From assembly GCA_014867205.1 (NCBI GenBank), contig WGUO01000011.1, positions 1-64,000 of the forward strand: 64,000 nt of DNA, in the 5' to 3' direction. Positions 35,145 through 45,196 of the stretch are shown piece after piece. The notes beneath the pieces were generated by a model that had not been told where the DNA came from, did not search any database, and saw only the letters and a list, made by a program, of their open reading frames with translations. The stretch comes from Muribaculaceae bacterium. GTDB taxonomy: Bacteria; Bacteroidota; Bacteroidia; Bacteroidales; Muribaculaceae. Position 1 is the stretch's first letter; the number at the start of each line of letters is the position of its first letter. The position numbers were made by a program, and so were the translations under genes.

Positions 35145-35158
35145 TAAGGTTAACCTTA
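35145..35158. promoter_or_regulatory. Perfect 14-bp palindrome upstream of the GH31 gene
   Basis: TAAGGTTAACCTTA is a perfect palindrome 23 bases before the ATG and 4 bases after the MITE-like element. No TAnnTTTG box follows it. It is a candidate operator. Confidence 0.4.
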
Positions 35159-35181
35159 CCGAAAAACTATATCTAACGTTC

Positions 35182-38100
35182 ATGATTTGTAAAATTTTAA
35201 ACAGACTGGTCGCGGTGTGCCTGCTGCTGTGCGCAGCCATGCCGGCGGCCGCCAGGTGGGTTTATTTCGATAATTCCACCGAGAAATGGCAACAGCCTTA
35301 CATCCACTACTGGGGCGGAAATCCGTCTACCGACTGGCCCAGTGTGGCGATGGAAAAGTCGGATTATCAGGACATCTGGGGATTTGATCTACCCGATTCT
35401 GCCACCGGCATAATCTTCAACGTCGGAAGCAATCAACAGCAGACAGGCAATCTCACCCCCGCCGAGAATCACGTCTACACACGCTCGGGTGATTCCAATG
35501 AGACACTCGAAGAGTATGTGGTAAGCCACAACATCCCGCTGAACACCGACCCGGACCCCGATTCCGACCCGAACCCAACTCCGGACCCAACTCCGGACAC
35601 GGAATCGGTATTCGCATATGCCGACATTCCCGATACATGGACCGATATGTATGCCTATGTCTATATCGACAACAACACCCGCAATGCCAACTGGCCAGGC
35701 GTAGCGATGACAAAGGATGCCGACACGGGATACTGGATGTATGAGGTGCCGGAACAGTTCCGCAGCAATGGTCTCGTCATCTTCAGCAGCAAGACAAACA
35801 GTTCCAACCGATATCCTGCAGATGGTGCCCCGGGCCTCCCATTAGAGGGCAAGACACATATATACAGATACGACGGAACTATATGGGAAGAATACTCACC
35901 GGTCATTCCCGACCCGGGCGAGAACATCACCTACACCATACATTTCCACAACAACGTGAGGTGGGACAATGTGCATGTCCGCATCAGCGGCGTAAACCCG
36001 CAGATCGACATGCAGATGGCGTCGAACCTGAACAGTTCAATATACGACTGCTCGTTCGAGGCCCCGGAGAACGCCTCGCTGTACTGCCGCTTCTACAACA
36101 TCGCCGGCGGCACGGAGCAGAACCTCACCCCGGCCTATCGCGTGATTGAGGGCCATGTGTATACCATCAGCGGTGACAAAGGCCTTCTCTCCGAGTATGA
36201 CCCCACGACACCAACCCATGAGTCAACATACTGGATTGAGCCTGAGAATCCGACAGTGCTTCAGGAAGCCACATTATACTACGACAAGGCATACGGCTCA
36301 GACCGACCTCTTGCCGATACCGACGATATCTACGCGCATATCGGCCTGCTGACACCGTCTGACCCCAATCAGTACTGGCCGGCCATCAGCGACTGGAACA
36401 ACCTGACCGACAAGTTCAAGATGACGCCCGTGGCCGAGGGGAGCTCAATCTACAAACTCGAGTTCACCCCGACAATCGCGGAATGGTTCGGCAAGAACGC
36501 AGAGGATGGCTATAACCGAATCGGCGTCGTGTTCCGCGACAAGAACGCAAGCAAACAGACTTCTGACATCTTTATTAACCTGCGTGTTCTCCCTCCGGTC
36601 GGTGAGGGCCTCGGCGCGGCACAGGGTTATGAGACAGCCGACGACGGCACAGTGACCATAACCTGCGAGCGCGGAGAACTCATGCTAACCCCCTGGGCCG
36701 ACAACATCGTCAAGGTCCTCACACTCCGCAGCACGGCCTCCAACCGTCAGGAGCGCGCCTCCATATCGGTCATCGGCAACGATGAGAAAAGCCTGTACGG
36801 CATAGAGCCGGCACGCTTCACGGCCACCGAGACCGACACCCACTATATATTCGCTATACCCGAGGGCGTGACCGTAAAGGTCGAGAAGACGACATCGCTC
36901 CTTACCTTCTTCAACGAGGGGGCATCCGAGGCGACACTCGCCGAACTCGGCGGACTCACCAACAAGGCCGGAAATGTCTCGGTGACATTCCAGGGCATGA
37001 ATGACGCCGGCTTCTACGGCGGCGGCTACAACGGCAACCTCGTGAACTGGGAAGGCCAGGGAATGGTGATGAACAACAACCAGGACGGCAACTGGGGCCA
37101 GGGCGGCAGCACCACGCGCAACATCTGCATACCATTCTATGTCTCCACCTCGGGCTATGGAGTCTATTTCGACGACCACTACCGCAACGCCAAGATCTAC
37201 CCGTCGAGGAACGGCTCCACCTACTCGAGCGGGAGCACCGACCCGATTGCCTATTACTACATCGGCGGCGGCTCGATGCAGAGCGTGATGGAGAACTACA
37301 CCACGCTGACCGGACGCCAGGAACTTCCGCCCTACTGGGCTCTTGGCTACCTGACGTCAAAATATAGTTTCGCGACCCGCGACGAGGCCGAGCAGGCAGT
37401 CAGCCGGACCAAGGATATCGATATACCGGTCGACGGAATCATCTTCGACATCCACTGGCAGACCGACTATAACGTGCGCAGAAACGGACCCGAGGGAATG
37501 GGCAAGCTCGACTGGTCAGATGCCTACCCCGACCCGCAGGAGATGATGAGCAACTTCCGCGCTCAGAACGTGCATACGATTGCCATCACCGAGCCTTTCT
37601 TCACCACCAACAGCGGCAATTACGACTATCTGAAGAATAACGGATACTTCGCCGACGAGCATGTGGATAACATGCAGTGGCTCAACAGCGACCATGTCGG
37701 ACTTCTCGACATCACACACCAGGGTGCCATCGACTGGTTCAAGTCGAAATACAAGGCTCGCACCGCCGAGGGCATCGAGAGCTGGTGGCTCGACCTTGGC
37801 GAGCCGGAGAAGCATGACGGCGACAGTCACTACGCCGACGGCAGCAGCGTCGACCAGATGAACAACGAATACGGCAACCGGTGGACCCGCGTGGCCTACG
37901 AGGCCATGAAGGAGCAGACACCCGACACCCGCTTCATCACGATGCCCCGCGCCGGCACATCGGGCATGCAGCGTTTCAACGCCTTCCCGTGGACCGGCGA
38001 CATAGCCCGCAGCTGGAGCGGCCTGGCCGCCCAGGTGCCCGCGCTGGTCAGCGCGGCAATGTCTGGCGTAAGCTATCTCGGCTCTGACATCGGCGGATTC

Positions 38101-39381
38101 ATCGCCAACGGCACGGATGCCGACCTCTACCGCCGCTGGGTGCAGCTCGGAGTGTTCTACCCCTCGATGCGCACGCACTCGGCCACCCAGCCCGAGGTAT
38201 GGCAGGAGGCATACAGCGGAGTGCGCGACGATGTGCGCGACGCCATCAACCTGCGCTACGCATACCTCCCCTACACCTACTCGCAATCGTACGCATACAC
38301 CAGCCACGGCACCCCCATCGCCCGCCCGGCCAACTTCGACGACGATGACAAGAGCGTGCTCAGCAACGAGATCGGCGCCTACTACTGGGGGCCCGACATC
38401 TTTGTCGCACCCGTGCTCGACAACTCGACATCGAAGCGCATAACATTCCCCGAGGGCGACTGGCTCGACATGACCGACTTCACCACCTATTACCCGGGCC
38501 ACAGGTCCGTGACCTACGACGCGCCGACAAGCAAGTTGCCCCGCTTCATGCGCCGCGGTGCGTTCGTGACCCGCTACCGTCAGGACAAATTCACCTCGAC
38601 AGCAGAGATAGAGAGGGGCAAGATCACCGTCGACCACTTCGCCGGCAGGACCGGCGACGAGAATGGAAGCTCGTTCTATGACGATGACCACAGCGACGTC
38701 AATGCCATCCGCGACGGCAAGTATGTGCTGACGCACTTCAGTTCTGACAACGCCACCGACGCCATGATGATAAACATCGAACGCGAGGGTAACGGCTGGG
38801 AAGGCATGTCAGCCACGCAGGACATACTGCTCCGCATACACGACTTCAAGCTGACCGACAACGGACGCGCGCTGACACCAGAGATGGTGCGCCTCCACAC
38901 GTTCAGCCCCGACCCCAAGAGCGAAGTCCCCGAGCGCGCTGTGGCCATGACTACACCGTTCACGCAGATGGCAAGCGAGGATGCAGTAAGAACCGCGACG
39001 ACACCCGCATACTACCACGACCTGAACGGCCATATGTACATCCGCCTGCCCGAGGCTGCCTCACTGGGCCGATATACAATCGAGCTCGGACAGTCGGGAA
39101 TCCTGACAGGCATAGACAGGCCTGCGGCACTCGGCGCCATGACACTCGCCTACGGCGGCGGCATGCTGTCCTACTCGGCGCCCGAGGGCACCAAGGACCT
39201 GCGCATCGAGGTTTACTCCGCCACCGGCAGCATGGCAGTCCTTTATGACAGCCTCAGCGCCGACGGCTATGTGGCGCAGCAGAGCGTCAGTCTCCCCGCC
39301 GGCGTATATATCGCCCGTCTGAGCGGCCGCAACTCCGCCGGTGAGACCGCCTACAAGACAGTCAAGATGATCGTGAGATAA
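35182..39381 (+). CDS. Secreted GH31 alpha-glucosidase with starch-binding-like modules
   Basis: Signal peptide (about 1-24). Three CBM26-like modules follow (about 25-115, 143-240, 250-335), with NWPGVAMT and NGLVIFSS-type motifs and a Pro-Asp linker between the first two, then a SusF-like domain (about 345-470). The GH31 part has the N-terminal sandwich (about 490-710) and the barrel (about 720-1070), with nucleophile Asp871 in WWLDLGEPE and acid/base Asp940 in WTGDIARSW. C-terminal sandwiches follow, then a sorting-type tail (LPAGVYIARLSG). It is expected to remove glucose or isomaltosyl units from starch-like glucans at the surface and to complement the double GH13 enzyme, although the two are 15 kb apart. 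A terminator follows. Confidence 0.93.
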   Translation: MICKILNRLVAVCLLLCAAMPAAARWVYFDNSTEKWQQPYIHYWGGNPSTDWPSVAMEKSDYQDIWGFDLPDSATGIIFNVGSNQQQTGNLTPAENHVYTRSGDSNETLEEYVVSHNIPLNTDPDPDSDPNPTPDPTPDTESVFAYADIPDTWTDMYAYVYIDNNTRNANWPGVAMTKDADTGYWMYEVPEQFRSNGLVIFSSKTNSSNRYPADGAPGLPLEGKTHIYRYDGTIWEEYSPVIPDPGENITYTIHFHNNVRWDNVHVRISGVNPQIDMQMASNLNSSIYDCSFEAPENASLYCRFYNIAGGTEQNLTPAYRVIEGHVYTISGDKGLLSEYDPTTPTHESTYWIEPENPTVLQEATLYYDKAYGSDRPLADTDDIYAHIGLLTPSDPNQYWPAISDWNNLTDKFKMTPVAEGSSIYKLEFTPTIAEWFGKNAEDGYNRIGVVFRDKNASKQTSDIFINLRVLPPVGEGLGAAQGYETADDGTVTITCERGELMLTPWADNIVKVLTLRSTASNRQERASISVIGNDEKSLYGIEPARFTATETDTHYIFAIPEGVTVKVEKTTSLLTFFNEGASEATLAELGGLTNKAGNVSVTFQGMNDAGFYGGGYNGNLVNWEGQGMVMNNNQDGNWGQGGSTTRNICIPFYVSTSGYGVYFDDHYRNAKIYPSRNGSTYSSGSTDPIAYYYIGGGSMQSVMENYTTLTGRQELPPYWALGYLTSKYSFATRDEAEQAVSRTKDIDIPVDGIIFDIHWQTDYNVRRNGPEGMGKLDWSDAYPDPQEMMSNFRAQNVHTIAITEPFFTTNSGNYDYLKNNGYFADEHVDNMQWLNSDHVGLLDITHQGAIDWFKSKYKARTAEGIESWWLDLGEPEKHDGDSHYADGSSVDQMNNEYGNRWTRVAYEAMKEQTPDTRFITMPRAGTSGMQRFNAFPWTGDIARSWSGLAAQVPALVSAAMSGVSYLGSDIGGFIANGTDADLYRRWVQLGVFYPSMRTHSATQPEVWQEAYSGVRDDVRDAINLRYAYLPYTYSQSYAYTSHGTPIARPANFDDDDKSVLSNEIGAYYWGPDIFVAPVLDNSTSKRITFPEGDWLDMTDFTTYYPGHRSVTYDAPTSKLPRFMRRGAFVTRYRQDKFTSTAEIERGKITVDHFAGRTGDENGSSFYDDDHSDVNAIRDGKYVLTHFSSDNATDAMMINIEREGNGWEGMSATQDILLRIHDFKLTDNGRALTPEMVRLHTFSPDPKSEVPERAVAMTTPFTQMASEDAVRTATTPAYYHDLNGHMYIRLPEAASLGRYTIELGQSGILTGIDRPAALGAMTLAYGGGMLSYSAPEGTKDLRIEVYSATGSMAVLYDSLSADGYVAQQSVSLPAGVYIARLSGRNSAGETAYKTVKMIVR

Positions 39382-39406
39382 AACATAGGTTTCATTATTC
39401 CGTTAC

Positions 39407-39448
39407 ATAGAGAGGAGCCGCACCGCGCGGCCCCTCTCTATTTTTTTA
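39407..39448 (+). terminator. Intrinsic terminator of the GH31 gene
   Basis: ATAGAGAGG pairs with CCTCTCTAT around a GC-rich inner stem (GCCGC with GCGGC) and is followed by T7. Confidence 0.85.
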
Positions 39449-39493
39449 TCAGGACATACAGTTACCCAAGCAGCCTCTCTCCGACGTTTGCAT

Positions 39494-40720
39494 ATGAAAG
39501 GAAAAGTCTCACGCCGAGGCATCGAGATGCCCGCCTCGCCGATACGGCGCCTCGCCGGGGCGGCCCGTCAGGCCGAGCGCCGGGGCATTAAGGTCTACAG
39601 ACTGAACATCGGGCAGCCCGACGTGCCAACACCCCCGGCAGCCTTAGAAGCCCTTCACAATATAGACCGCAAGGTGCTCGAGTATTCCCCCTCTGAGGGC
39701 CTGGAGTCACTTCGCGTAAAACTCGCGGAATACTATCACCGCTGCGGACTCGACATCAGTCCCGACGAGATCATAGTCACATCAGGCGGCTCGGAGGCGG
39801 TGCTGTTCGCCTTCATGGCCTGCCTCGACCCCGGCGACGAGATAATCGTTCCCGAGCCGGCATACGCCAACTACATGGCCTTCGCCATCTCGGCCGGCGC
39901 GCGCATCGTGCCCGTCTGCTCCACAATCGAGACCGGTTTCCGCCTCCCTCCCGTCGAGGAATTCGAGCGACTGATCACTCCCCGCACCAAGGGGATACTT
40001 ATCTGCAACCCCAACAACCCGACCGGCTATATCTACACCCGCGCCGAACTCGAGGCAATAGCCGGCATAGCCTCCCGCCACGGCCTCTTCCTCTTCAGCG
40101 ACGAGGTATACCGCGAGTTCTGCTATTCCGACCAGCCATTCGTCTCAGTGATGAGCCTGTCCGAGGCACGCGAGAACGCCGTGCTGATCGACTCGGTGTC
40201 GAAACGCTACAACGAGTGCGGCATTCGCATAGGCGCACTCGTGAGCCGCGACCCCGAGGTGCGCGCCAATGTCATGAAGTTCTGCCAGGCGAGACTCAGC
40301 CCGCCCCTGTTGGGCCAGATAGTGGCCGAGGCATCGATCGACACGCCCGAGGAACACATGCGCCTGGTGTACGACAAGTACCTGGAGCGTCGCGACTTCC
40401 TGATAGAACGCCTCAACCGGATACCCGGCTGTCACTCGCCGATGCCTATGGGCGCGTTCTACACCATAGCCTCGCTGCCGGTCGACGACGCCGACGAGTT
40501 CTGCCGCTGGTGCCTCGAGGAGTTCAGTGCCGACGGCGCCACGGTGTTCATGGCCCCCGCCTCCGGATTCTACAGCGACCGCAGCAAGGGGCGCAACCAG
40601 GTGCGCATAGCCTACGTACACGAGGTGCCCTACCTCGCCGCCGCGATGGACACCTTAGAGGCCGCCCTCGCGACCTACGCCGCCCGTGGCGGCCGCGACA
40701 GGCAGGAATGCGAAAAATAA
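39494..40720 (+). CDS. Class I/II PLP-dependent aminotransferase (AspC/PatA-like)
   Basis: Cytosolic aminotransferase of fold type I. Motifs run in order: NIGQPD near the N-terminus, SGGSEAVLFAF, ICNPNNPTGYIYTR (Asn and Pro around the cofactor), LFLFSDEVYREF (the cofactor-binding Asp and Tyr), and the Schiff-base Lys237 in DSVSKRYNECGIRIGAL. At 408 residues the length is typical of aspartate/aromatic aminotransferase-like enzymes. A TTG two codons earlier is also open, but the ATG at 39494 gives the usual start. Substrate cannot be decided from sequence; the neighbours give no pathway clue. Confidence 0.9.
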   Translation: MKGKVSRRGIEMPASPIRRLAGAARQAERRGIKVYRLNIGQPDVPTPPAALEALHNIDRKVLEYSPSEGLESLRVKLAEYYHRCGLDISPDEIIVTSGGSEAVLFAFMACLDPGDEIIVPEPAYANYMAFAISAGARIVPVCSTIETGFRLPPVEEFERLITPRTKGILICNPNNPTGYIYTRAELEAIAGIASRHGLFLFSDEVYREFCYSDQPFVSVMSLSEARENAVLIDSVSKRYNECGIRIGALVSRDPEVRANVMKFCQARLSPPLLGQIVAEASIDTPEEHMRLVYDKYLERRDFLIERLNRIPGCHSPMPMGAFYTIASLPVDDADEFCRWCLEEFSADGATVFMAPASGFYSDRSKGRNQVRIAYVHEVPYLAAAMDTLEAALATYAARGGRDRQECEK

Positions 40721-40787
40721 CCGGCACACTCCACCCCGCAATCCATAAAAAATAGTTATCTTTGCTATCTGAACCACAGCAACCCAC

Positions 40788-43241
40788 ATGAAACAAGCAA
40801 AGCACATCATAGCGGTCGCCCTGATAGCGGCCGCACTCCCCGCCGGAGCGCAGGTCTCGGCCAGTCCGGAGCGGTTCTCGCCTCAGGCCGCAGGCTACAT
40901 GGAGCGGGCCCGCTCCATGCGCGAGGCCGGCAATTTCGCCGGGGTAATCGACCAGTTGAGGCATCTCGCCACACAAGGCGCCCCCCTCACCCCCGAGCAG
41001 GCCGAGGAATACACGTTCCTTTTAGCTGAGGCATACTACGAGCGCGACGACGCCGAGTGCCTGCGGCTGCTGCTTGAGTTCCGCGACACGTATCCCGCGT
41101 CGCCGCTCGCCCCGGAGGCAGGACTCGCCATCGGTGACTTCCATTTCTTCCGCCATGACTGGCCCGACGCCCTCGAAGCATACAAGGCCGTTGACCTCGA
41201 CCGGCTCAACCGCGACCGGAAGGCCCTCTACTCATACCGCAAGGCCCTGTCGATGATACGCACCGGGCATTTCGCAGAGGCACGTCCATTAGTGCGCTCG
41301 CTTCGCGGCGCAGCCGGCTACACCGACACATATGAGTTCTACAACGCCTATCTCGACTATATCGACGGCAACTTCGACAGGGCCTGGCGCGGCTTCGAGA
41401 AAGTGAGTCCCGGAATTCCGGGACTCGACGCCGGCTACTATATGGCACAGATCGAATACACCCGCCGCGACTATAAGGACGTGATAAGCCGGGGCACCGC
41501 CCTGCTGCGAAACCGCCCCAACCCGGAACTCCGTCCCGAGCTGCAGCGCATAGTCGGGCTAAGCCTCTTCAAGACCGGCGACAGCGACGCCGCCCGCGAA
41601 TACCTCAAAGGCTACCTCGAGAACACGCAGGGCACACCCGAGGCCGACGCCATCTACGCCATGGGTGCCATCGAATATTCTGACGGGGCATATGCCTCCG
41701 CATCCGAGCGCTTCTCCTCAATCACCGACCGCAACGACGCGATCGGCCAGAGCGCATGGCTCTATCTGGGCCAGTGCTATCTGCGCCGCGACAACCCGAC
41801 CTCGGCAGCCATGGCATTTGAGAAGGCAAACCGCATGCCCTATGACCGCGAGGTGAGCGAGACCGCCCTATACAACTATGTCACCGCACTGACACGCGGC
41901 GGCAAGGTGCCCTTCTCGTCATCGTCGGAACTGCTCGAGACATTCACGCGCCGCTACCCTGATTCGGAATTCACCCCCGAGGTAGAGGCATACCTCGCCA
42001 CGGCATACTATAACGACCGCGACTACAAGAAGGCACTGCAGAGCATCGACGCCATACGCAACCCATCGGACCGGATGCTCGCCGCACGTCAGAAGATACT
42101 CTATGAGCTCGGCATCGAGGCGGCGACCAACGGACACACCGAGGAGGCGGCCGGATACCTGCGGCAGTGCGTAAACCTGCGCCAGCACAACCGTGACCTC
42201 GCCGCCCAGGCCTCGCTGTGGCTCGGCGACGCGCTGTTCGCCCTCGGCCGCTACGGCGAGGCGCAGAAGGCCTACGAGACCTTCGTGAAGGATGACGCCA
42301 CACGCACCAACCGAGCCCTGGGCCTCTACGACTTAGGATACGCCAAGTACAAGCAGGGTAACTACAAGGGGGCTGCCTCGGACTTTGAGAAAGCCCTCGC
42401 CGCCCGTCCGGCACTCCCCCGCCAGCTGGCCGATGACGCCGGCATACGCCGCGCCGACTGCCTCTACTATACCGGCAGATACAGCGACTCCTCCGCGCTC
42501 TACTCGCAGGCCGTCGAGGCCGGAGCCACCGACGCCGACTACGCGCTGTACCGCCGCGCCGTGCTGCGCGGACTCGCCGGTGACACACGCGGCAAGCTTG
42601 AGGACCTGACGCGCGCCGAGCGGGAGTATCCCTCGTCGCGCTGGATGTCGAAGATACTGCTCGAACAGGCTGTGACATATGAGGAGACAGGACATGCCGA
42701 CAAGGCCGCCGACGCATACAAGAAGCGTCTCGGCGTCTCGGAGAGCGTCGACATCGACGAGCTGCTGCGCATGGCGGCAGCCATGAGCCAGGCCGACAGG
42801 CCGGCCGACCTGCTCGAGGTTGTGGAGCGCATCCGCCACGCCGGCGGACTCGAGGCTGACGAGCTGGCTGAGATCGACATGTACGAGGCCGACGCCCTCA
42901 CCGCGCTCGGACGGGGCGCCGAGGCCGAGCCGATATACACCGCCCTCGCGCAGAACCCGACCTCGCTGCCCGGCTCGAAGGCCGCAGTGGCCCTCGCCGA
43001 GGAGGACATACGCCAGGGACGACTCGACAGCGCGCGCGACCGAATGGAGGAGTTCACCGAGACCGGAACACCTCACCAGTACTGGCTGGCCCGAGGCTTC
43101 ATAGCCCTTGCCGACGCATACCGCGGTCTGGGCGAGACAAGCCTCGCCAGGGAATACCTCGAGAGCCTTAAGGAAAATTATCCCGGCGGGGAAAAGGACA
43201 TAGAAACAATGATCTCCTCACGTCTTAAGAAATGGAAATGA
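40788..43241 (+). CDS. Secreted TPR-repeat protein
   Basis: Signal peptide (about 1-22), then TPR repeats through nearly the whole 817 residues (for example ALGLYDLGYAKYKQGNYKGA and LADAYRGLGETSLAREYL). Such periplasmic TPR proteins act as scaffolds; this one has no catalytic motif. Its stop codon overlaps the start of an outer-membrane barrel gene, so the two products probably work together in envelope assembly or transport. A TATCTTTG -7 box (40757-40764) without -33 TTTG precedes it. The pairing of a long TPR protein with a barrel is frequent in Bacteroidetes, but I know of no assigned role. Confidence 0.8.
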   Translation: MKQAKHIIAVALIAAALPAGAQVSASPERFSPQAAGYMERARSMREAGNFAGVIDQLRHLATQGAPLTPEQAEEYTFLLAEAYYERDDAECLRLLLEFRDTYPASPLAPEAGLAIGDFHFFRHDWPDALEAYKAVDLDRLNRDRKALYSYRKALSMIRTGHFAEARPLVRSLRGAAGYTDTYEFYNAYLDYIDGNFDRAWRGFEKVSPGIPGLDAGYYMAQIEYTRRDYKDVISRGTALLRNRPNPELRPELQRIVGLSLFKTGDSDAAREYLKGYLENTQGTPEADAIYAMGAIEYSDGAYASASERFSSITDRNDAIGQSAWLYLGQCYLRRDNPTSAAMAFEKANRMPYDREVSETALYNYVTALTRGGKVPFSSSSELLETFTRRYPDSEFTPEVEAYLATAYYNDRDYKKALQSIDAIRNPSDRMLAARQKILYELGIEAATNGHTEEAAGYLRQCVNLRQHNRDLAAQASLWLGDALFALGRYGEAQKAYETFVKDDATRTNRALGLYDLGYAKYKQGNYKGAASDFEKALAARPALPRQLADDAGIRRADCLYYTGRYSDSSALYSQAVEAGATDADYALYRRAVLRGLAGDTRGKLEDLTRAEREYPSSRWMSKILLEQAVTYEETGHADKAADAYKKRLGVSESVDIDELLRMAAAMSQADRPADLLEVVERIRHAGGLEADELAEIDMYEADALTALGRGAEAEPIYTALAQNPTSLPGSKAAVALAEEDIRQGRLDSARDRMEEFTETGTPHQYWLARGFIALADAYRGLGETSLAREYLESLKENYPGGEKDIETMISSRLKKWK

Positions 43242-45085
43242 TAAAGTCAAGATACATGGCGCTGATACTTCTCGCCCTTCCGGCCATGCGCTCGCAGGCG
43301 CAATATGACCAGAACATCAGCGTCGAGGGCAAGTATGTTCCCGAATTCATAGCGCAGGACCGCATCGGGCTCTTTCCGCGTCCGGTAAAGTTCCCGATGG
43401 AGACATCGTCGCTGAGTTACTCGCTGACGGGCGTCCATGCCGACTTCACCCCCGAGGCCGTGGCGATGCCGGCCACCGGGTGGCGCGCCACCCGCCACGC
43501 GGCATCGGCCCGGGGCTACGTGGACCTCGGCCTCGGCTCGTGGCTGGAGAGCACACTCTCGGCCGGCTACCGCATAATCGACACCCGGGAGTCAACGCTC
43601 GGCATCAGGCTTCAGCACAACTCCACATCGCTCTGGAAGCCAAAGCTGTCGGAGGCCATGGCCGACACGAAGATGTGGCACTATGACGAGTCACTGGGGA
43701 TATACGGCCACCATACGTTCGACGGCAAGGGGCGCCTCGACGCCGCCATCGACTACCATATCGGCAACTTCAACTACTACGGCTACGACCCGGCGGCCGA
43801 CGCAAGTCCGGCGGCAAACACTTATCTGAGCGCCGACGCGCCGACACAGACGCTCAACGATGTGGCCGCGCGTATCGGGTGGCATTCACCCTCGGGCGGC
43901 GACAACATAGCGTGGAACATCGGAGCCGGCGTAAGATACTTCGGGCTGCGCCGCATGTACACGCCCGGCCCGGCGACTCCCGACGCCACTACCGGAGGAC
44001 GCGAGACCCGCGTCGACCTGCAGGGCGGAGTGGCCTTCCACACATCGACGAAGTCGCGCCTCGGCATAGACCTCGACGCCTCGCTGCTGACATACGGCAA
44101 GTATGAGGTCCGCAGCGGACAGGCAGCCGCCTCACTACCCGCCGCACCCGACACATATGGCATGGTGACACTGACCCCATACTACCGCTTCACGCGCTCG
44201 CGCCTTGACATACGCATCGGCGCGCGCGTAGATCTCGCCTTCAACGCCGGACCGGAGGACAACCGCTACAGCACATTCCACATCGCGCCGAGCGTCAAGC
44301 TTGACTTCAACGCCGGCCCGATGACGCTCTACCTGCACGCCAATGGCGGCACCCGCCTGCACACACTGGCCGGATGCCACGAGGCCGACTACTACAGCCA
44401 GCCGGCCCTATACATGACGAAGCCGGTCTATACCCCGCTCGACGCGCGCCTTGGCGTTGCGTTCGGGCCATTCTCGGGCTTCCATGCCGGGGCCGACATA
44501 GCATACCGCACAAGCCGCGGCGAGTATCTCGGAGGCTGGTACCAGACAGCGCTCAACGGATATGCGGTGGCCGACGGACTCCCCGCCGCCATAGACAACC
44601 GCGCCGTGATCTACGACTACTCCGCCGACTGCCGTTCGAACATATCGGGATTCTCAATCGGCGTGAACGCAGGCTATGACGCCGGCCGCTACTTCCGCAT
44701 CGAGGCCGAGGGACGCTACCAGAACCAGGATGGCAAGACAGGATTCTTCAACGGCTACGACCGCCCCGAATGGACAGCAGCCGTGACAGCCGAGACAAAT
44801 CCCTGGAGCACCCTGCGCCTCAAGGTGGGATATGACCTGCGCGCCATGCGCATGATGCCGGTGCAGGCACGCTTCGCAGACACAACCCCGCTCAACGGGT
44901 CATTCCTCGTGACGCACAGGCTCCCCAACGTGTCGATGCTGAATTTCGGCGTCTCCTACGGCATAACCCGCGACTTCGACATCTGGGCGCAGGCAGACAA
45001 CCTGCTGTGCCGTCGCCAGGTGTACCTGCCCGGGCTCCCCGAGCCGGGCCTGAGGCTCTCGGCAGGGGTAGGCCTGCGCTTTTAA
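43232..45085 (+). CDS. Outer-membrane beta-barrel protein, TonB-dependent receptor-like
   Basis: Signal peptide (about 1-23), then alternating amphipathic strands to the C-terminus with aromatic strand ends (VTLTPYYRFTRSRLDIRIGA, LKVGYDLRAM) and a final Phe, as in outer-membrane barrels. There is no clear plug or carboxypeptidase-like domain, so a full TonB-dependent transporter is not shown. Two starts are possible: 43232, or the Met at 43238 that gives an ATGA overlap with the TPR gene's stop. The latter suggests translational coupling. Cargo is unknown. Confidence 0.75.
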   Translation: MEMIKSRYMALILLALPAMRSQAQYDQNISVEGKYVPEFIAQDRIGLFPRPVKFPMETSSLSYSLTGVHADFTPEAVAMPATGWRATRHAASARGYVDLGLGSWLESTLSAGYRIIDTRESTLGIRLQHNSTSLWKPKLSEAMADTKMWHYDESLGIYGHHTFDGKGRLDAAIDYHIGNFNYYGYDPAADASPAANTYLSADAPTQTLNDVAARIGWHSPSGGDNIAWNIGAGVRYFGLRRMYTPGPATPDATTGGRETRVDLQGGVAFHTSTKSRLGIDLDASLLTYGKYEVRSGQAAASLPAAPDTYGMVTLTPYYRFTRSRLDIRIGARVDLAFNAGPEDNRYSTFHIAPSVKLDFNAGPMTLYLHANGGTRLHTLAGCHEADYYSQPALYMTKPVYTPLDARLGVAFGPFSGFHAGADIAYRTSRGEYLGGWYQTALNGYAVADGLPAAIDNRAVIYDYSADCRSNISGFSIGVNAGYDAGRYFRIEAEGRYQNQDGKTGFFNGYDRPEWTAAVTAETNPWSTLRLKVGYDLRAMRMMPVQARFADTTPLNGSFLVTHRLPNVSMLNFGVSYGITRDFDIWAQADNLLCRRQVYLPGLPEPGLRLSAGVGLRF

Positions 45086-45196
45086 AGGGGAGACGGCACA
45101 AACCATACAGTCGGAGAAAATGTTAAAATCTAAAGCAGGCATCCGGCAAAGTGACGCCCCGACCTGCCCTGACATAAGAATTCATTGACAGAAGAG

